Shown: positions 33,546-42,509, numbered from the stretch's first letter. The stretch: 64,000 nt of DNA from Flavobacteriaceae bacterium UBA1903 (GCA_002337605.1 DDGL01000011.1:36077-100076), one strand, 5' to 3'. Program-made: numbers and translations. The notes: generated by a model not told the origin, from the sequence alone.

Positions 33546-33570
33546 AGTACGTTGTAATTTTAATTTTGTG

Positions 33571-33600
33571 CAAAAATAATTTTTTAGACCAAATAGTCAA
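33571..33600 (-). promoter_or_regulatory. Promoter of the DUF2795 gene
   Basis: On the minus strand TTG (33600-33598) and TATTTTTG (33578-33571) are spaced 19 bp, matching the Bacteroidota TTG/TAnnTTTG consensus. The box is 25 nt before the ATG. Confidence 0.7.
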
Positions 33601-33729
33601 GGAAAAAAGCAATTATTTCTGAAATATTTCTAAGAACGTTTGTAAGTGTTTGTTGGTTAGTGGATTAATTGACCGGGTGATTAGGTGGCTGGCTAACCGT
33701 AATTTAATTTTATCCAACCTTTAGTCTCG

Positions 33730-34302
33730 TTAGAGTTTTTCCGGGATCCACTTTACCTCATCTGCTTGTAAGTCTTTAGACAACTTCCGTGCCAGCACAA
33801 AGAGGTAGTCAGAAAGTCGGTTTAAGTATTGTAAAACACGTTCGTCTGTAGGTTCTTGTTCGTGTAAAAGTGTTGCGAGACGTTCAGCACGACGGCATAC
33901 ACAGCGGGCTATGTGACAATATGACACGGTTGTGTGGCCCCCAGGTAATACAAAATGCGTCATTTGTGGGAGTGTGTCGTTCATGGTATCCATTTCGGTT
34001 TCAAGAAGTTCTATATTCTCTTCTGAAACTTTAGGGATATTCAACCGTTCTTTCCCGCTCTTAAGAGTAGCTTTTTCAGGGTCGGTCGCTAAAATAGCGC
34101 CCACGGTAAACAACCGGTCTTGTATGTGAATTAAAATTTCTTTGCTGCGTGGATCTATTTCCTGATCCCGAATAAGACCAATGTAACTGTTCAATTCATC
34201 CACGGTGCCGTAGCTTTCAATGCGGATGTGATGTTTTGGGACCCGTGTACCGCCAAATAGGGCTGTGGTTCCTTTATCACCAGTTTTTGTATATATTTTC
34301 AT
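33730..34302 (-). CDS. Cob(I)alamin adenosyltransferase, PduO type
   Basis: This enzyme transfers adenosyl from ATP to cob(I)alamin to form coenzyme B12. The 190-residue protein has the N-terminal ATP motif KIYTKTGDKGTTALFGG, the conserved YGTVDELNSYIG and CHIARCVCRRAER helices, and a C-terminal NRLSDYLFVLAR. These are all landmarks of the PduO/MMAB class. Together with meaB at 20104 it points to an adenosylcobalamin-dependent methylmalonyl-CoA pathway in the cell, although the mutase is not in this window. No clear terminator follows. Confidence 0.95.
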   Translation of the reverse strand: MKIYTKTGDKGTTALFGGTRVPKHHIRIESYGTVDELNSYIGLIRDQEIDPRSKEILIHIQDRLFTVGAILATDPEKATLKSGKERLNIPKVSEENIELLETEMDTMNDTLPQMTHFVLPGGHTTVSYCHIARCVCRRAERLATLLHEQEPTDERVLQYLNRLSDYLFVLARKLSKDLQADEVKWIPEKL

Positions 34303-34413
34303 GAGTAGTAATGTGTTTCAGAAGTTAAGGATGCTCAGTGATATTAAATTCAAGAACAAAGGGAATAAAATCATTGTATCAAAGCATCTGTTTAAGTATA
34401 CGCAGAAATTCTT

Positions 34414-34599
34414 TTAAGATTGATTCTTCTCTTTTTCCTCCCGCTCCTTTTTTCGTTCCATATAACTACTTTTAAAGTTACGTTGTCTGCGATCTCTGTT
34501 GTTGCGAGTGTTTTTCTTGTTCCAATAGAACACGATGACCGCCAAAATTAGCAAGCCAAAGATGACTATATAGGGGTCGTATAAATTTATTGCGAGCAT
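34414..34599 (-). CDS. Small single-pass membrane protein, hypothetical
   Basis: This 61-residue protein has one membrane helix (about 7-27, PYIVIFGLLILAVIVFYW) and a very basic, Arg/Lys/Glu-rich cytoplasmic tail (NKKNTRNNRDRRQRNF...). I recall short proteins of this shape in Flavobacteriaceae, without function. The first ATG in the frame is at 34599; the frame itself extends to a TTG at 34683, which would add a second hydrophobic stretch. The start is therefore uncertain. Confidence 0.55.
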   Translation of the reverse strand: MLAINLYDPYIVIFGLLILAVIVFYWNKKNTRNNRDRRQRNFKSSYMERKKEREEKEKNQS

Positions 34600-34764
34600 G
34601 AGTGTAAAGCTACAAATCCCAAAAATCAAATCCCAAAAAAAGTTGAGAAGTTTATCTGTTGTGAAGTTGAGTTCTAGCGGCAAGTGTTATCCTTCACCGA
34701 AATCTACTGCCCAGCCTGTGGCTAATTACATAACTTTGACTAAGATGTTATATAGATTTATGTT

Positions 34765-34813
34765 GCCTAAAGCCTAAAGCCTAAAGCCTAAAGCCTAAAG
34801 CCTAAAGCCTAAT
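34765..34813. repeat. Heptanucleotide tandem array, 7 x GCCTAAA
   Basis: Six perfect copies of GCCTAAA and a seventh ending in T run from 34765 to 34813. The last units overlap the TAG stop codon of the LolD-like gene (34809-34811), so the repeat supplies the stop and 3' flank of that gene. Confidence 0.95.
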
Positions 34814-35510
34814 GCCCAACCCATTCTCTGTTGCGAACATCCGTCTCCACAACACCATCGCGTAGTCTGATCACTCTGTGCGCATGTTCAGCAATTTCTT
34901 CTTCGTGGGTTACAAGAATCACCGTGTTTCCAGCGGCGTGGATATCGTCAAACAACTTCATAATTTCTACCGAAGTCTTACTATCCAGGTTTCCCGTAGG
35001 CTCATCGGCCAGGATTATAGAGGGTTTGTTCACCAGGGCACGTCCTACAGCCACACGTTGGCGTTGCCCACCCGATAACTGATTAGGACGGTGATCCATT
35101 CTGTCTCCCAGACCTACGTCGTTTAGTACTTCTTCGGCTCTTTTGGTACGCTCTGCTTTGGAGGCACCAGCATACACCATAGGGAGTGCTACATTTTCAA
35201 GCGCAGTAGTTCTTGGGAGCAGGTTAAAAGTTTGAAATACAAAGCCTATTTCCTTGTTGCGTATTTCAGCAAGCTCGTCGTCGGTTAGGTTACTTACATC
35301 GGTGCCGTTTAGCTCGTAGCTGCCAGCGGTTGGAGTGTCTAAACACCCTAAAAGATTCATCAACGTAGATTTTCCCGATCCGGAAGGTCCCATTAGTGCC
35401 ACGTAGTCGCCCTTTTCAATATCGAGGTCAATACCTTTTAAAACGTGAACAATCTCTTGTCCCAATGGGAAATCTCGGATGATATTTCTAATTTTAATTA
35501 CCAGGCTCAT
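34809..35510 (-). CDS. ABC transporter ATP-binding protein, LolD/MacB type
   Basis: This 233-residue ATPase has Walker [10 protein letters not shown], the signature LSGGQRQRV, Walker [13 protein letters not shown] and switch His in [11 protein letters not shown]. The NLDSKT pattern after Walker B is typical of the LolD/MacB/FtsE group that powers FtsX-like permeases in lipoprotein release or macrolide export. No permease gene is adjacent on either side, so its partner must be encoded elsewhere. The C-terminus ([12 protein letters not shown]) ends within a heptamer repeat array. A TACCTTTG -7 box lies upstream. Confidence 0.92.
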   Translation of the reverse strand: MSLVIKIRNIIRDFPLGQEIVHVLKGIDLDIEKGDYVALMGPSGSGKSTLMNLLGCLDTPTAGSYELNGTDVSNLTDDELAEIRNKEIGFVFQTFNLLPRTTALENVALPMVYAGASKAERTKRAEEVLNDVGLGDRMDHRPNQLSGGQRQRVAVGRALVNKPSIILADEPTGNLDSKTSVEIMKLFDDIHAAGNTVILVTHEEEIAEHAHRVIRLRDGVVETDVRNREWVGH

Positions 35511-35554
35511 GGGCTGTGTTAGTTTTATAGGTTTGGTGTACGGCTCATAAGACG

Positions 35555-35562
35555 CAAAGGTA
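35555..35562 (-). promoter_or_regulatory. -7 box upstream of the LolD-like gene
   Basis: The minus strand reads TACCTTTG, matching TAnnTTTG, 44 nt before the ATG. No -33 TTG at the usual spacing was seen. Confidence 0.45.
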
Positions 35563-35580
35563 GTTAAGTTGTTACATATA

Positions 35581-35610
35581 GCGTTGAGAAGTTTAGCGTT
35601 GAAAAGTTTA
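35581..35610. repeat. Two-copy 15-bp direct repeat
   Basis: GCGTTGAGAAGTTTA and GCGTTGAAAAGTTTA are adjacent (one mismatch), and a partial third copy may follow. They lie between the LolD-like and methyltransferase genes; this 179-bp spacer holds no gene. Confidence 0.7.
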
Positions 35611-35689
35611 GTGTCACGTTTTTTAAATTGTCTTTCTTCTTTCAGAGAGGAAAGTGAATGGTCTTTATTCTTTTTCTGAATTAAAAAAA

Positions 35690-36463
35690 TTATATCCTAA
35701 TACTGAAATGCTCTTTCAGCTGTTCTTTTCTGAAGAAAACGAGTCCCCATTGAAAAGTGTCTATGCTTACCGTTACTTTGGGGTGGGCTACAATTTCTTG
35801 CCAGGCTTCGGTCATTTCTTTGCTCCAGTAAATATCGTCAAAAATAAACACTGAATCGTTGTGGGCGTATTTCAACAGCATTTCAAAATACTGAAGGGTA
35901 GCGTCTTTACTATGGTTTCCATCTACATATACCAAATCGAACGTTTCCGATGTCGTTTCCCGAAAGAACGATTCAAAAGTTGACGTCTCCAAGTGAATAT
36001 TTTTTACATCAAAGGCTGAAAAATAATAACTCGCTTTTTCTGAAGTTGCCACACATCCTTCAACGGTTGTAACCTCACCCAATGGTACTCCCAATGCCAG
36101 CGCCATAGTTCCCATCCCCAGAGAAGTTCCTAGTTCCAGAACGGTGTCTGGGCTAAAATACTGCGCCAGTCTACTTAGTAATTGTTGCCGTTTTATAGAA
36201 ATCCCTGCGTTTTTGGCAATCGCAGTTACCGGGCGTTCGTTGCTTTTAAACACACGGGAGCCAGCACCAAAATCTGTTATGGAGATGGTGGAAGTGTCTG
36301 CCAGAAGTTTTTTTCGATGTTGTTTTAAAATATCATAGCCGGCATGATGTTTTTTGTCATAAAAACAGTTAGTCACCAGAGCATACACAAAAGGGGAGTG
36401 CACACCATGCTGGTTTGTGGAGTGGAGGAGGAAATTTAGGTATGACTTTAACTGATAATACAA
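35690..36463 (-). CDS. Class I SAM-dependent methyltransferase, O-methyltransferase-like
   Basis: This 257-residue protein has an SAM-binding core starting near residue 105 ([19 protein letters not shown], motif I), an acidic motif II ([13 protein letters not shown]) and [19 protein letters not shown], where VDGNH is typical of the Methyltransf_24 / class I O-methyltransferase group. The first 100 residues ([22 protein letters not shown]) form a conserved N-terminal extension I recall from flavobacterial homologues. The substrate is unknown. A 16-bp inverted repeat lies just upstream of its start. Confidence 0.85.
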   Translation of the reverse strand: MYYQLKSYLNFLLHSTNQHGVHSPFVYALVTNCFYDKKHHAGYDILKQHRKKLLADTSTISITDFGAGSRVFKSNERPVTAIAKNAGISIKRQQLLSRLAQYFSPDTVLELGTSLGMGTMALALGVPLGEVTTVEGCVATSEKASYYFSAFDVKNIHLETSTFESFFRETTSETFDLVYVDGNHSKDATLQYFEMLLKYAHNDSVFIFDDIYWSKEMTEAWQEIVAHPKVTVSIDTFQWGLVFFRKEQLKEHFSIRI

Positions 36464-36477
36464 TTGGATATGTCTGG

Positions 36478-36541
36478 TCGAGCGCAGTCGAGACCTATTT
36501 TAAATTTTCTCTATAGTATATGACCTCTCGACTGCGCTCGA
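36478..36541. repeat. Perfect 16-bp inverted repeat around a 32-bp AT-rich spacer
   Basis: TCGAGCGCAGTCGAGA (36478-36493) and its exact reverse complement (36526-36541) flank 32 bp. It is intergenic, between the ABC-F stop and the methyltransferase start. The GC-rich arms contrast with the surrounding AT-rich DNA, which suggests a dispersed REP or MITE-like element; it might also act as a transcript-stabilising hairpin or terminator. Confidence 0.88.
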
Positions 36542-36563
36542 GGAGACATCGTTCCGTGAATTC

Positions 36564-38432
36564 TTAGTTTTCAAGCTTCTCGCTTAATTCAAACCAGCGC
36601 AATTCTTTTTCTTCAATGCTATCTATAATATCTTGTAAGATCTTAGACTGTTTGTCTATTTCTTCACCGTCCCAGCCTTCCGTGGCAAATTTGTTTTGCA
36701 GGGCTTCGCGTTCTTTTTCCAGTTTGGAGATTTCTTTTACCAAACGGCCGTGCTCTTTTTGTTCGTTATAGCTAAGTTGTGGTTTGGACTGGTCTTTTTT
36801 CCAATCGTTCTTAGGCTTGTTGTCGTTTTCTTCTTTTTTACTTTCTGCGGGTGTACTGTCTTCATACACACGGTAATCACTATAATTCCCAGGGAAATCT
36901 TTAATCTCTCCTTCGCCTTTAAACACAAACAGGTGGTCTACGATCTTATCCATAAAATAACGGTCGTGAGATACCACAAGCAGGCATCCCGGGAAATCGA
37001 GTAAGAAGCTTTCCAGCACATTTAACGTGACAATATCCAGGTCGTTGGTAGGTTCATCCAGAATTAGAAAGTTGGGGTTTTTAATAAGTACAGTGCATAA
37101 GTACAGACGCTTACGTTCACCTCCGCTTAGTTTTTCAACAAAGTCGTATTGTTTTTTCCGGTCGAATAAAAAGCGCTCCAGGAGTTGTCCTGCTGAAATT
37201 TGCCGTCCTTTTTTTAACGGAATATAATCTCCGAATTCGCGAACCACTTCAATTACTTTTTGTCCGGGTTTAATGTTAATTCCCTTTTGAGTGTAGTATC
37301 CAAACTGTACTGTTTCACCAATAACCACCTTCCCTGAGTCGGGCTGTACCTGTCCTGTGAGCATGTTGAGGAAGGTAGATTTTCCGGTTCCGTTCTTCCC
37401 AATAATACCTACGCGTTCCCCTTTCAGAAAATTATAATCGAACTTATTAAAAAGCTCTTTTTCGCCATAGCTTTTGGAAACGTTATGAAGTTCTACCACT
37501 TTAGTGCCAAGACGTTCCATATTAAGCTCCAACTGAACTTCGTGGTCGTTACGACGCTGATGGGCGCGTTGCTTAATTTCAGAAAAATCGTCTATACGAC
37601 TCTTGCTTTTGGTAGTTCGTGCCTTGGGTTGGCGACGCATCCAGTCTAATTCTTTTTTATAGAGTTGTTTTGCTTTTGCTGTTTCGGTGGCCTGGTTTTC
37701 AATACGGGCGTCTCTTTTTTCCAGGTAGTAACTATAATTTCCTTTATAGCTATACAATTGGCCTTCGTCCAGTTCAACAATTTCATTACAGACACGCTCC
37801 AGGAAATAGCGGTCGTGGGTAACCATAAAAATGGTGAAGTTTTCCTTGGCAAAGAGTTGCTCCAGCCACTCGATCATTTCCAGATCTAAGTGGTTGGTGG
37901 GCTCATCCATAATGAGTAAGTCTGGATTTTGCAACAATGCTGAAGCCAGTGCCAATCGCTTTTTTTGTCCACCGGAGAGACTGCTCACTTTAATGTCAAG
38001 GTCTTCCAGTTTTAATTTATGGAGAATTTGGGTATAGCGGGTTTCAAAATCCCAGGCGCTGTGAGCGTCCATGGCGTCGAAGGCAGCCTGGTATATTTCA
38101 GTTTCTTCTGGGTTTTTCAGTGCTTTTTCGTAGCGGGATATCACTTGCAGGATTGGATTGTCTGAAGCTAATATGGTCTCTTCGATCGTGAGATCCGGAT
38201 CAAGATTGGGCTCCTGAGAGAGAAACGCAGTTTTCAGGTTTTTACGGAAAACGATTTCACCTTCGTCTGGTACATCATCGCCCGAGAGCATGTTTAATAA
38301 GGATGTTTTTCCTGTCCCGTTTTTAGCGACAAAGCCTATTTTTTGTCCTTCATTAATGCCAAAGGAAATTCCAGAAAAGAGGATACGCTCCCCAAAAGAT
38401 TTTGCAATATTTTCAACTGAAAGATAATTCAC
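36564..38432 (-). CDS. ABC-F family ATPase (Uup-like)
   Basis: This 622-residue protein has two ABC nucleotide-binding domains without membrane segments. The first contains AKNGTGKTS and LSGGQKKRLALA, and the second GIIGKNGTGKST and LSGGERKRLYLC. A charged linker joins the domains, and a C-terminal coiled coil (about 550-620) with an Asp/Glu/Lys-rich lead resembles Uup, which binds DNA or ribosomes. ABC-F proteins act on translation. The GTG at 38432 begins NYLSVENIAKSFGER, the usual start; a TTG at 38450 would add six residues. It is divergent from the Wza gene. Confidence 0.93.
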   Translation of the reverse strand: MNYLSVENIAKSFGERILFSGISFGINEGQKIGFVAKNGTGKTSLLNMLSGDDVPDEGEIVFRKNLKTAFLSQEPNLDPDLTIEETILASDNPILQVISRYEKALKNPEETEIYQAAFDAMDAHSAWDFETRYTQILHKLKLEDLDIKVSSLSGGQKKRLALASALLQNPDLLIMDEPTNHLDLEMIEWLEQLFAKENFTIFMVTHDRYFLERVCNEIVELDEGQLYSYKGNYSYYLEKRDARIENQATETAKAKQLYKKELDWMRRQPKARTTKSKSRIDDFSEIKQRAHQRRNDHEVQLELNMERLGTKVVELHNVSKSYGEKELFNKFDYNFLKGERVGIIGKNGTGKSTFLNMLTGQVQPDSGKVVIGETVQFGYYTQKGINIKPGQKVIEVVREFGDYIPLKKGRQISAGQLLERFLFDRKKQYDFVEKLSGGERKRLYLCTVLIKNPNFLILDEPTNDLDIVTLNVLESFLLDFPGCLLVVSHDRYFMDKIVDHLFVFKGEGEIKDFPGNYSDYRVYEDSTPAESKKEENDNKPKNDWKKDQSKPQLSYNEQKEHGRLVKEISKLEKEREALQNKFATEGWDGEEIDKQSKILQDIIDSIEEKELRWFELSEKLEN

Positions 38433-38508
38433 GAATACAATTTTTTGCAAAATAAGGTGTTTTTAGGGAGAACCCGTAAAATACCTTTCATTATTGTGAA
38501 GGTTGCTT

Positions 38509-38516
38509 TATATTTG
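38509..38516 (+). promoter_or_regulatory. -7 box for the polysaccharide export operon
   Basis: TATATTTG matches TAnnTTTG, 19 nt before the ATG at 38536. Its position supports the ATG at 38536 over the longer frame from 38503. Confidence 0.5.
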
Positions 38517-38535
38517 TTGCAATACAAACCTGCCT

Positions 38536-39330
38536 ATGAACTGTAAGTACCTGTTTTTACTACTATTGGTTGCCTTAGGTTTTACATCGTGTATTTCCAC
38601 GAAACAGCTTATTTATCTTCAGGAAGATGAAACTACAGTAGATAGTTTGTATACCCTTCAGAAAAAACAAGAACCGTATAGAGTACAGGTTAATGACCTG
38701 TTGAGTATTCGTGGGAAAGCGCTGGATCCAGAGTTTGTAAGCACGTTTAACCCAACGGGTGACGCCAATCCTAATGCGACAGGAGAGGAGAGACTTTATT
38801 ACGATGGTTTTGTGGTAGACCCCCATGGTGCTATTAGAATCCCTAAGCTTGGAGAAGTTGCCGTTCTGGGGCTAACGGTCGATGAGATACGTCAAAAGAT
38901 TGAAAAGCAGCTCACTGAAGAATATTTTAAACCCGAAGCAGAACTTTTTATAACTGTAAAACTAGCAGGTATCCGGTACACTATAAACGGTGAGATAGGT
39001 AACCCAGGGTCAAAGATAATTTACAGAGACGCTTTAACTATTATGGAAGCGGTTGCAAATAGTGGTGACATAACGCTAACTGGCGATCGACAGGATGTAG
39101 TTATAATACGGCAATATCCTGCCGGACAAAAAGTGCACCATATAGACCTTACTTCGATAGACGCTATGAACTCTCCCTATTACTGGGTGCAGCCTAACGA
39201 TCTTATCTTAATAAACCCCTTACCACAGAAGACCTTGGGTACCGGGACAACAGGGCTGCAGTCATTCACAACCATTCTTACGGTGTTTACTGCTTTAGTA
39301 ACCACGTACTTATTATTTACAAGACTATAA
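38536..39330 (+). CDS. Polysaccharide export outer-membrane lipoprotein (Wza family)
   Basis: This 264-residue protein has a lipoprotein signal with lipobox GFTSC (Cys near residue 19). A polysaccharide-export domain (about 45-140, RVQNDLLSIRGKAL...) and an SLBB-like domain (about 145-230, YTINGEIGNPGSKIIYRDALTIMEAVANSGDI) follow. A hydrophobic C-terminal helix (FTTILTVFTALVTTYLLF) ends it, as in Wza proteins where it forms the outer-membrane pore. It should carry the polysaccharide across the outer membrane. Its stop overlaps the Wzc-like start by 1 bp. Confidence 0.92.
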   Translation: MNCKYLFLLLLVALGFTSCISTKQLIYLQEDETTVDSLYTLQKKQEPYRVQVNDLLSIRGKALDPEFVSTFNPTGDANPNATGEERLYYDGFVVDPHGAIRIPKLGEVAVLGLTVDEIRQKIEKQLTEEYFKPEAELFITVKLAGIRYTINGEIGNPGSKIIYRDALTIMEAVANSGDITLTGDRQDVVIIRQYPAGQKVHHIDLTSIDAMNSPYYWVQPNDLILINPLPQKTLGTGTTGLQSFTTILTVFTALVTTYLLFTRL

Positions 39331-41804
39331 TGAGTGAAGACTTTAACATAAACGATGTACAGGTAAACTTTGATTTTAAGGGGTTTTTGTACAAGTTGCT
39401 CAGTTATTGGCCACTGTTCTTGATCTCCTTAGCGATTGCCTTTGGAATTGCCTATTACGTAAATGTGCGAAAGCTGGCGGTGTACCGTCTGGACACCTTA
39501 GTAACCATTAAAGACGATCAAAATCCTTTTTTTACGGCAAATACAAGCTTAACCTTTAACTGGGGAGGAACGACCGATAAGGTGAATACTGCAATTGTAA
39601 CCTTAAACTCACGTACCCATACTGAAAAAGTAGTAGACCGTCTACAATACTATTTAAATTACCAGAGAGAAGGGAAGTACCAGTTGGTAGATGCGTACAA
39701 GCAAACACCGTTTTTTGTAGAGGTAGACACTACACAGCCACAACTGTTAGGACAAAAATTTAAAGTGGTTTTCAAAGATTCGGTAACCTTTACGCTCTCA
39801 GCTGAGGTGGAGACAGAGGGCACCAAGGCGTTTCAGACATACAATAAGGAGAAGGAAAAGCTACGAAAATTTGTACCTGGCGGACTTCAGGAAGCGACTT
39901 TTAAAATTGGCGCTCCTGTAAACACGCCCTATTTTCACGGAACGTTTCTGCCAAACGAAGATTTGAGCGTTCGACCTAACAAACCGTATTACCTTAGCTT
40001 CACCAATTTTGACAGTGCTGTAAAGCGTTATTTAAATGTTGCAGTGAATCCTGCCACACAGGGGTCTTCGGTATTAAACCTAAGTCTGGCTGGAAGAAAC
40101 AAAGCGCAAATTGTAGATTATTTGAACACGTCTGTTCAAGTGCTGAGTGATAATATGCTGGAACGTAAAAACCTGTTTGCTACCAAGACAATTAAGTTTA
40201 TAGACAGTAGCCTGGGAGTAAAATCTCAAGAATTAAAAGATGTTGAAAAAGAGCTCAATGAGTTTAAAGACAAGAATAATATTTTTGATTTAAATTCTGA
40301 AGGCACCGAAATAAAGGGAAAGCTTAATGCGCTGGACCTTAGAAAGGAAGCAATTGTCAGGGAATTAAATTACTATAATACCCTCGAAGAATACCTGCGC
40401 ACACGAAACGATTATACAGAAGTTCCTGCACCCTCGGTCGCTGGTATTTCTGAAAGTAGTATTGTTGGTGGTGTTGCACAAATAGTGCAATTAGCACAAC
40501 GAAGAAGCACACTGGAATATTCTTATAAGGAAGGTGCCACGCCCTTATTGGATATAGACAGACAGATAGATGCAGTAAAAAATGTTCTCTTAGAAAATAT
40601 AGCCTCCACCGAAGGACTCAAGAGCCAGGAGTTGCGGGATGTTAATCGTGAAATAGGTGCTCTGGAGTTTCAAATTAGAAAGTTGCCCAAAGAGCAGCAG
40701 GACCTTCTTAAAATTGAAAGACAGTATAGTCTAACAGATCGTGTATACAACCTTTTCTTAGCTAAAAAAGGAGAAGCAGATCTGGTAAAAGCAGCCAATG
40801 TGAGCGATGTACAGGTAATTGACGAGGCAAAAGATACCGGGGGTGGTAAAATTGGTCCCAACACCCAACTTAATTATGTGATGGCGTTGCTTTTTGGGCT
40901 TATTCTTCCGTTTGTGTTTGTATTTCTACGGGTGTTTTTTGATACCAAAGTCCACCATTTAAACGATGTAGAGCGTAATTCTAAAATCCCTATTCTTGGA
41001 GTGATTGGTAAAAGCCGATTAGATGGAAATCTTGCCGTACTTTCCAAACCAAAATCTGCAATAGCAGAGGCGTTCCGGGCATTGCGTTCCGGGCTTCAGT
41101 TTTTGTATAGAAAACAAGGGATTGAAGGGTGTAAAACGGTGCTCATAACTTCTTCGGTAAGTGGAGAAGGAAAAACGTTTACCGCTATTAACATAGCTTC
41201 GGTATTTGCGTTGAGCCAGAAACGTACGGTTTTGGTGGGACTGGATCTTCGAAAACCTAAGATTTTTGACGATTTCAATATTAATAATACCATCGGGGTG
41301 GTAAATTTTCTGGTGAATGATGCTGCCGTAGCCGATATTGTTCAGCCTACCAAAGTCTCTAATTTAGATATCATTACATCAGGTCCCATTCCACCAAACC
41401 CTTCCGAATTACTGATGAGTGAGCGCATGGAGTTGCTGGTGGAACAACTAAAAGAAGAATACGATTATGTGATCTTGGATACGCCGCCTATGGGCTTGGT
41501 GGCAGACTCCTTAGAACTATTGAAATATGCCGATGCTACCATCTATATGATACGCCAAAACTATACCCGCAAGCGCATGCTGGCCATGATCAATGAAAAG
41601 TATAAACGCGGAGAAGTTAAGAACATAAGTTTTGTATTAAATTACTACCAGGAAAAGGCCAAATACGGGTACGGCTACGGCTACGGTTATGGCTATGGTT
41701 ATGGCTACGGAGGCTATGGTAAATACGGCAATGGGTATCACGAAGAAGAAAATTCATTGAGCTACCTGGAACGTTTCGGAAATATTTTCCGTAAAAATAA
41801 ATAA
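39330..41804 (+). CDS. Wzc-like tyrosine autokinase / chain-length regulator with Tyr-Gly tail
   Basis: This 824-residue inner-membrane protein has a transmembrane helix near 24-46, a periplasmic Wzz/GNVR region with long coiled coils, and a second helix near 514-534. The cytoplasmic BY-kinase domain carries Walker A SSVSGEGKT (about 606-614), Walker A' LVGLDLRKP and Walker B VILDTPP. The tail at residues 779-803 is almost only Tyr and Gly (seven or more YG repeats), the position of the autophosphorylated tyrosine cluster in Wzc. Kinase and tail phosphorylation control assembly and length of exported polysaccharide. It is coupled to the Wza gene. Confidence 0.93.
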   Translation: MSEDFNINDVQVNFDFKGFLYKLLSYWPLFLISLAIAFGIAYYVNVRKLAVYRLDTLVTIKDDQNPFFTANTSLTFNWGGTTDKVNTAIVTLNSRTHTEKVVDRLQYYLNYQREGKYQLVDAYKQTPFFVEVDTTQPQLLGQKFKVVFKDSVTFTLSAEVETEGTKAFQTYNKEKEKLRKFVPGGLQEATFKIGAPVNTPYFHGTFLPNEDLSVRPNKPYYLSFTNFDSAVKRYLNVAVNPATQGSSVLNLSLAGRNKAQIVDYLNTSVQVLSDNMLERKNLFATKTIKFIDSSLGVKSQELKDVEKELNEFKDKNNIFDLNSEGTEIKGKLNALDLRKEAIVRELNYYNTLEEYLRTRNDYTEVPAPSVAGISESSIVGGVAQIVQLAQRRSTLEYSYKEGATPLLDIDRQIDAVKNVLLENIASTEGLKSQELRDVNREIGALEFQIRKLPKEQQDLLKIERQYSLTDRVYNLFLAKKGEADLVKAANVSDVQVIDEAKDTGGGKIGPNTQLNYVMALLFGLILPFVFVFLRVFFDTKVHHLNDVERNSKIPILGVIGKSRLDGNLAVLSKPKSAIAEAFRALRSGLQFLYRKQGIEGCKTVLITSSVSGEGKTFTAINIASVFALSQKRTVLVGLDLRKPKIFDDFNINNTIGVVNFLVNDAAVADIVQPTKVSNLDIITSGPIPPNPSELLMSERMELLVEQLKEEYDYVILDTPPMGLVADSLELLKYADATIYMIRQNYTRKRMLAMINEKYKRGEVKNISFVLNYYQEKAKYGYGYGYGYGYGYGYGGYGKYGNGYHEEENSLSYLERFGNIFRKNK

Positions 41805-41829
41805 ATGGAAGTATTTAAATACTCCTCTC

Positions 41830-42420
41830 ATGCTTACCAGAAAGCAACAACATAGCAAACGTTTTTTTGACATAACAGCTACCTTGTTAGTGCTCCCGTT
41901 TGTAATAATTCCTGTACTTTTGCTCCTTCTAATTGCAACCTTAGTTACTAAGGCAAATGGTTTGTATGTGCAAACGCGTATTGGACAGTTTGGGAAACCT
42001 TTTCAACTCTATAAAATACGCACCTTAAAAGGGATTGAGCATACCGATATTGTGGCAATTAAGAATAGTGAAACTCCTTTTGGTAGTTGGTTGCGACGCA
42101 GTAAGCTAGATGAACTGCCACAGCTATGGAATGTGCTGAACGGAGAAATGAGCTGGGTGGGACCAAGACCTGACGTACCTGGGTACGCAGATGCACTCCA
42201 GGGTGAGGATAGAAAAATTTTATCGCTAAAACCTGGAATTACAGGACCTGCAACGCTCAAATATAAGGATGAGGAAGCACTGTTGTTAAAACAATCCAAT
42301 CCTTTACACTATAATGATACAGTGATCTGGCCGGATAAGGTCCGGCTGAATAAAGGATATATGAAAGACTGGAGTTTAAAAAAGGATATACGCTACGTGT
42401 TGCAATCTGTTTTTGGTTGA
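41830..42420 (+). CDS. Undecaprenyl-phosphate sugar-1-phosphate transferase (PglC-like)
   Basis: This enzyme primes polysaccharide synthesis by moving a sugar-1-phosphate onto undecaprenyl phosphate. The 196-residue protein is the small monotopic PGT form: one re-entrant hydrophobic segment (about 12-34), then the catalytic region with YVQTRIGQFGKPFQLYKIRTLK, RRSKLDELPQLWNVLNGEMSWVGPRPDVP and LKPGITGPA. The Asp-Glu pair in KLDELPQ is the catalytic motif of the family. It is 25 bp after the Wzc-like gene. The sugar is not readable; GalNAc or QuiNAc-type sugars would fit the locus. Confidence 0.93.
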   Translation: MLTRKQQHSKRFFDITATLLVLPFVIIPVLLLLLIATLVTKANGLYVQTRIGQFGKPFQLYKIRTLKGIEHTDIVAIKNSETPFGSWLRRSKLDELPQLWNVLNGEMSWVGPRPDVPGYADALQGEDRKILSLKPGITGPATLKYKDEEALLLKQSNPLHYNDTVIWPDKVRLNKGYMKDWSLKKDIRYVLQSVFG

Positions 42421-42486
42421 CGAGAGCGCGTTCTAAGAAGAGTACTATAAATAGAGCTATAAATTAAATTGAGAATGCGGGAAGAA

Positions 42487-42506
42487 ATTCCAGCCTTCGC
42501 AGGAAT
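42487..42506. repeat. Small imperfect palindrome upstream of the dehydrogenase gene
   Basis: ATTCCAGC and GCAGGAAT are separated by 4 nt, with one A-A mismatch in the stem. It ends 3 bp before the ATG at 42510 and resembles the dispersed ATTCCTGC-type palindromes common in bacterial intergenic DNA. Confidence 0.55.
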
Positions 42507-42509
42507 GAT

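Noticed and set aside
38503..38535. Upstream extension of the Wza reading frame
   Set aside because: It contains the -7 promoter box at 38509-38516 and lacks the lipoprotein leader, so the ATG at 38536 is preferred.
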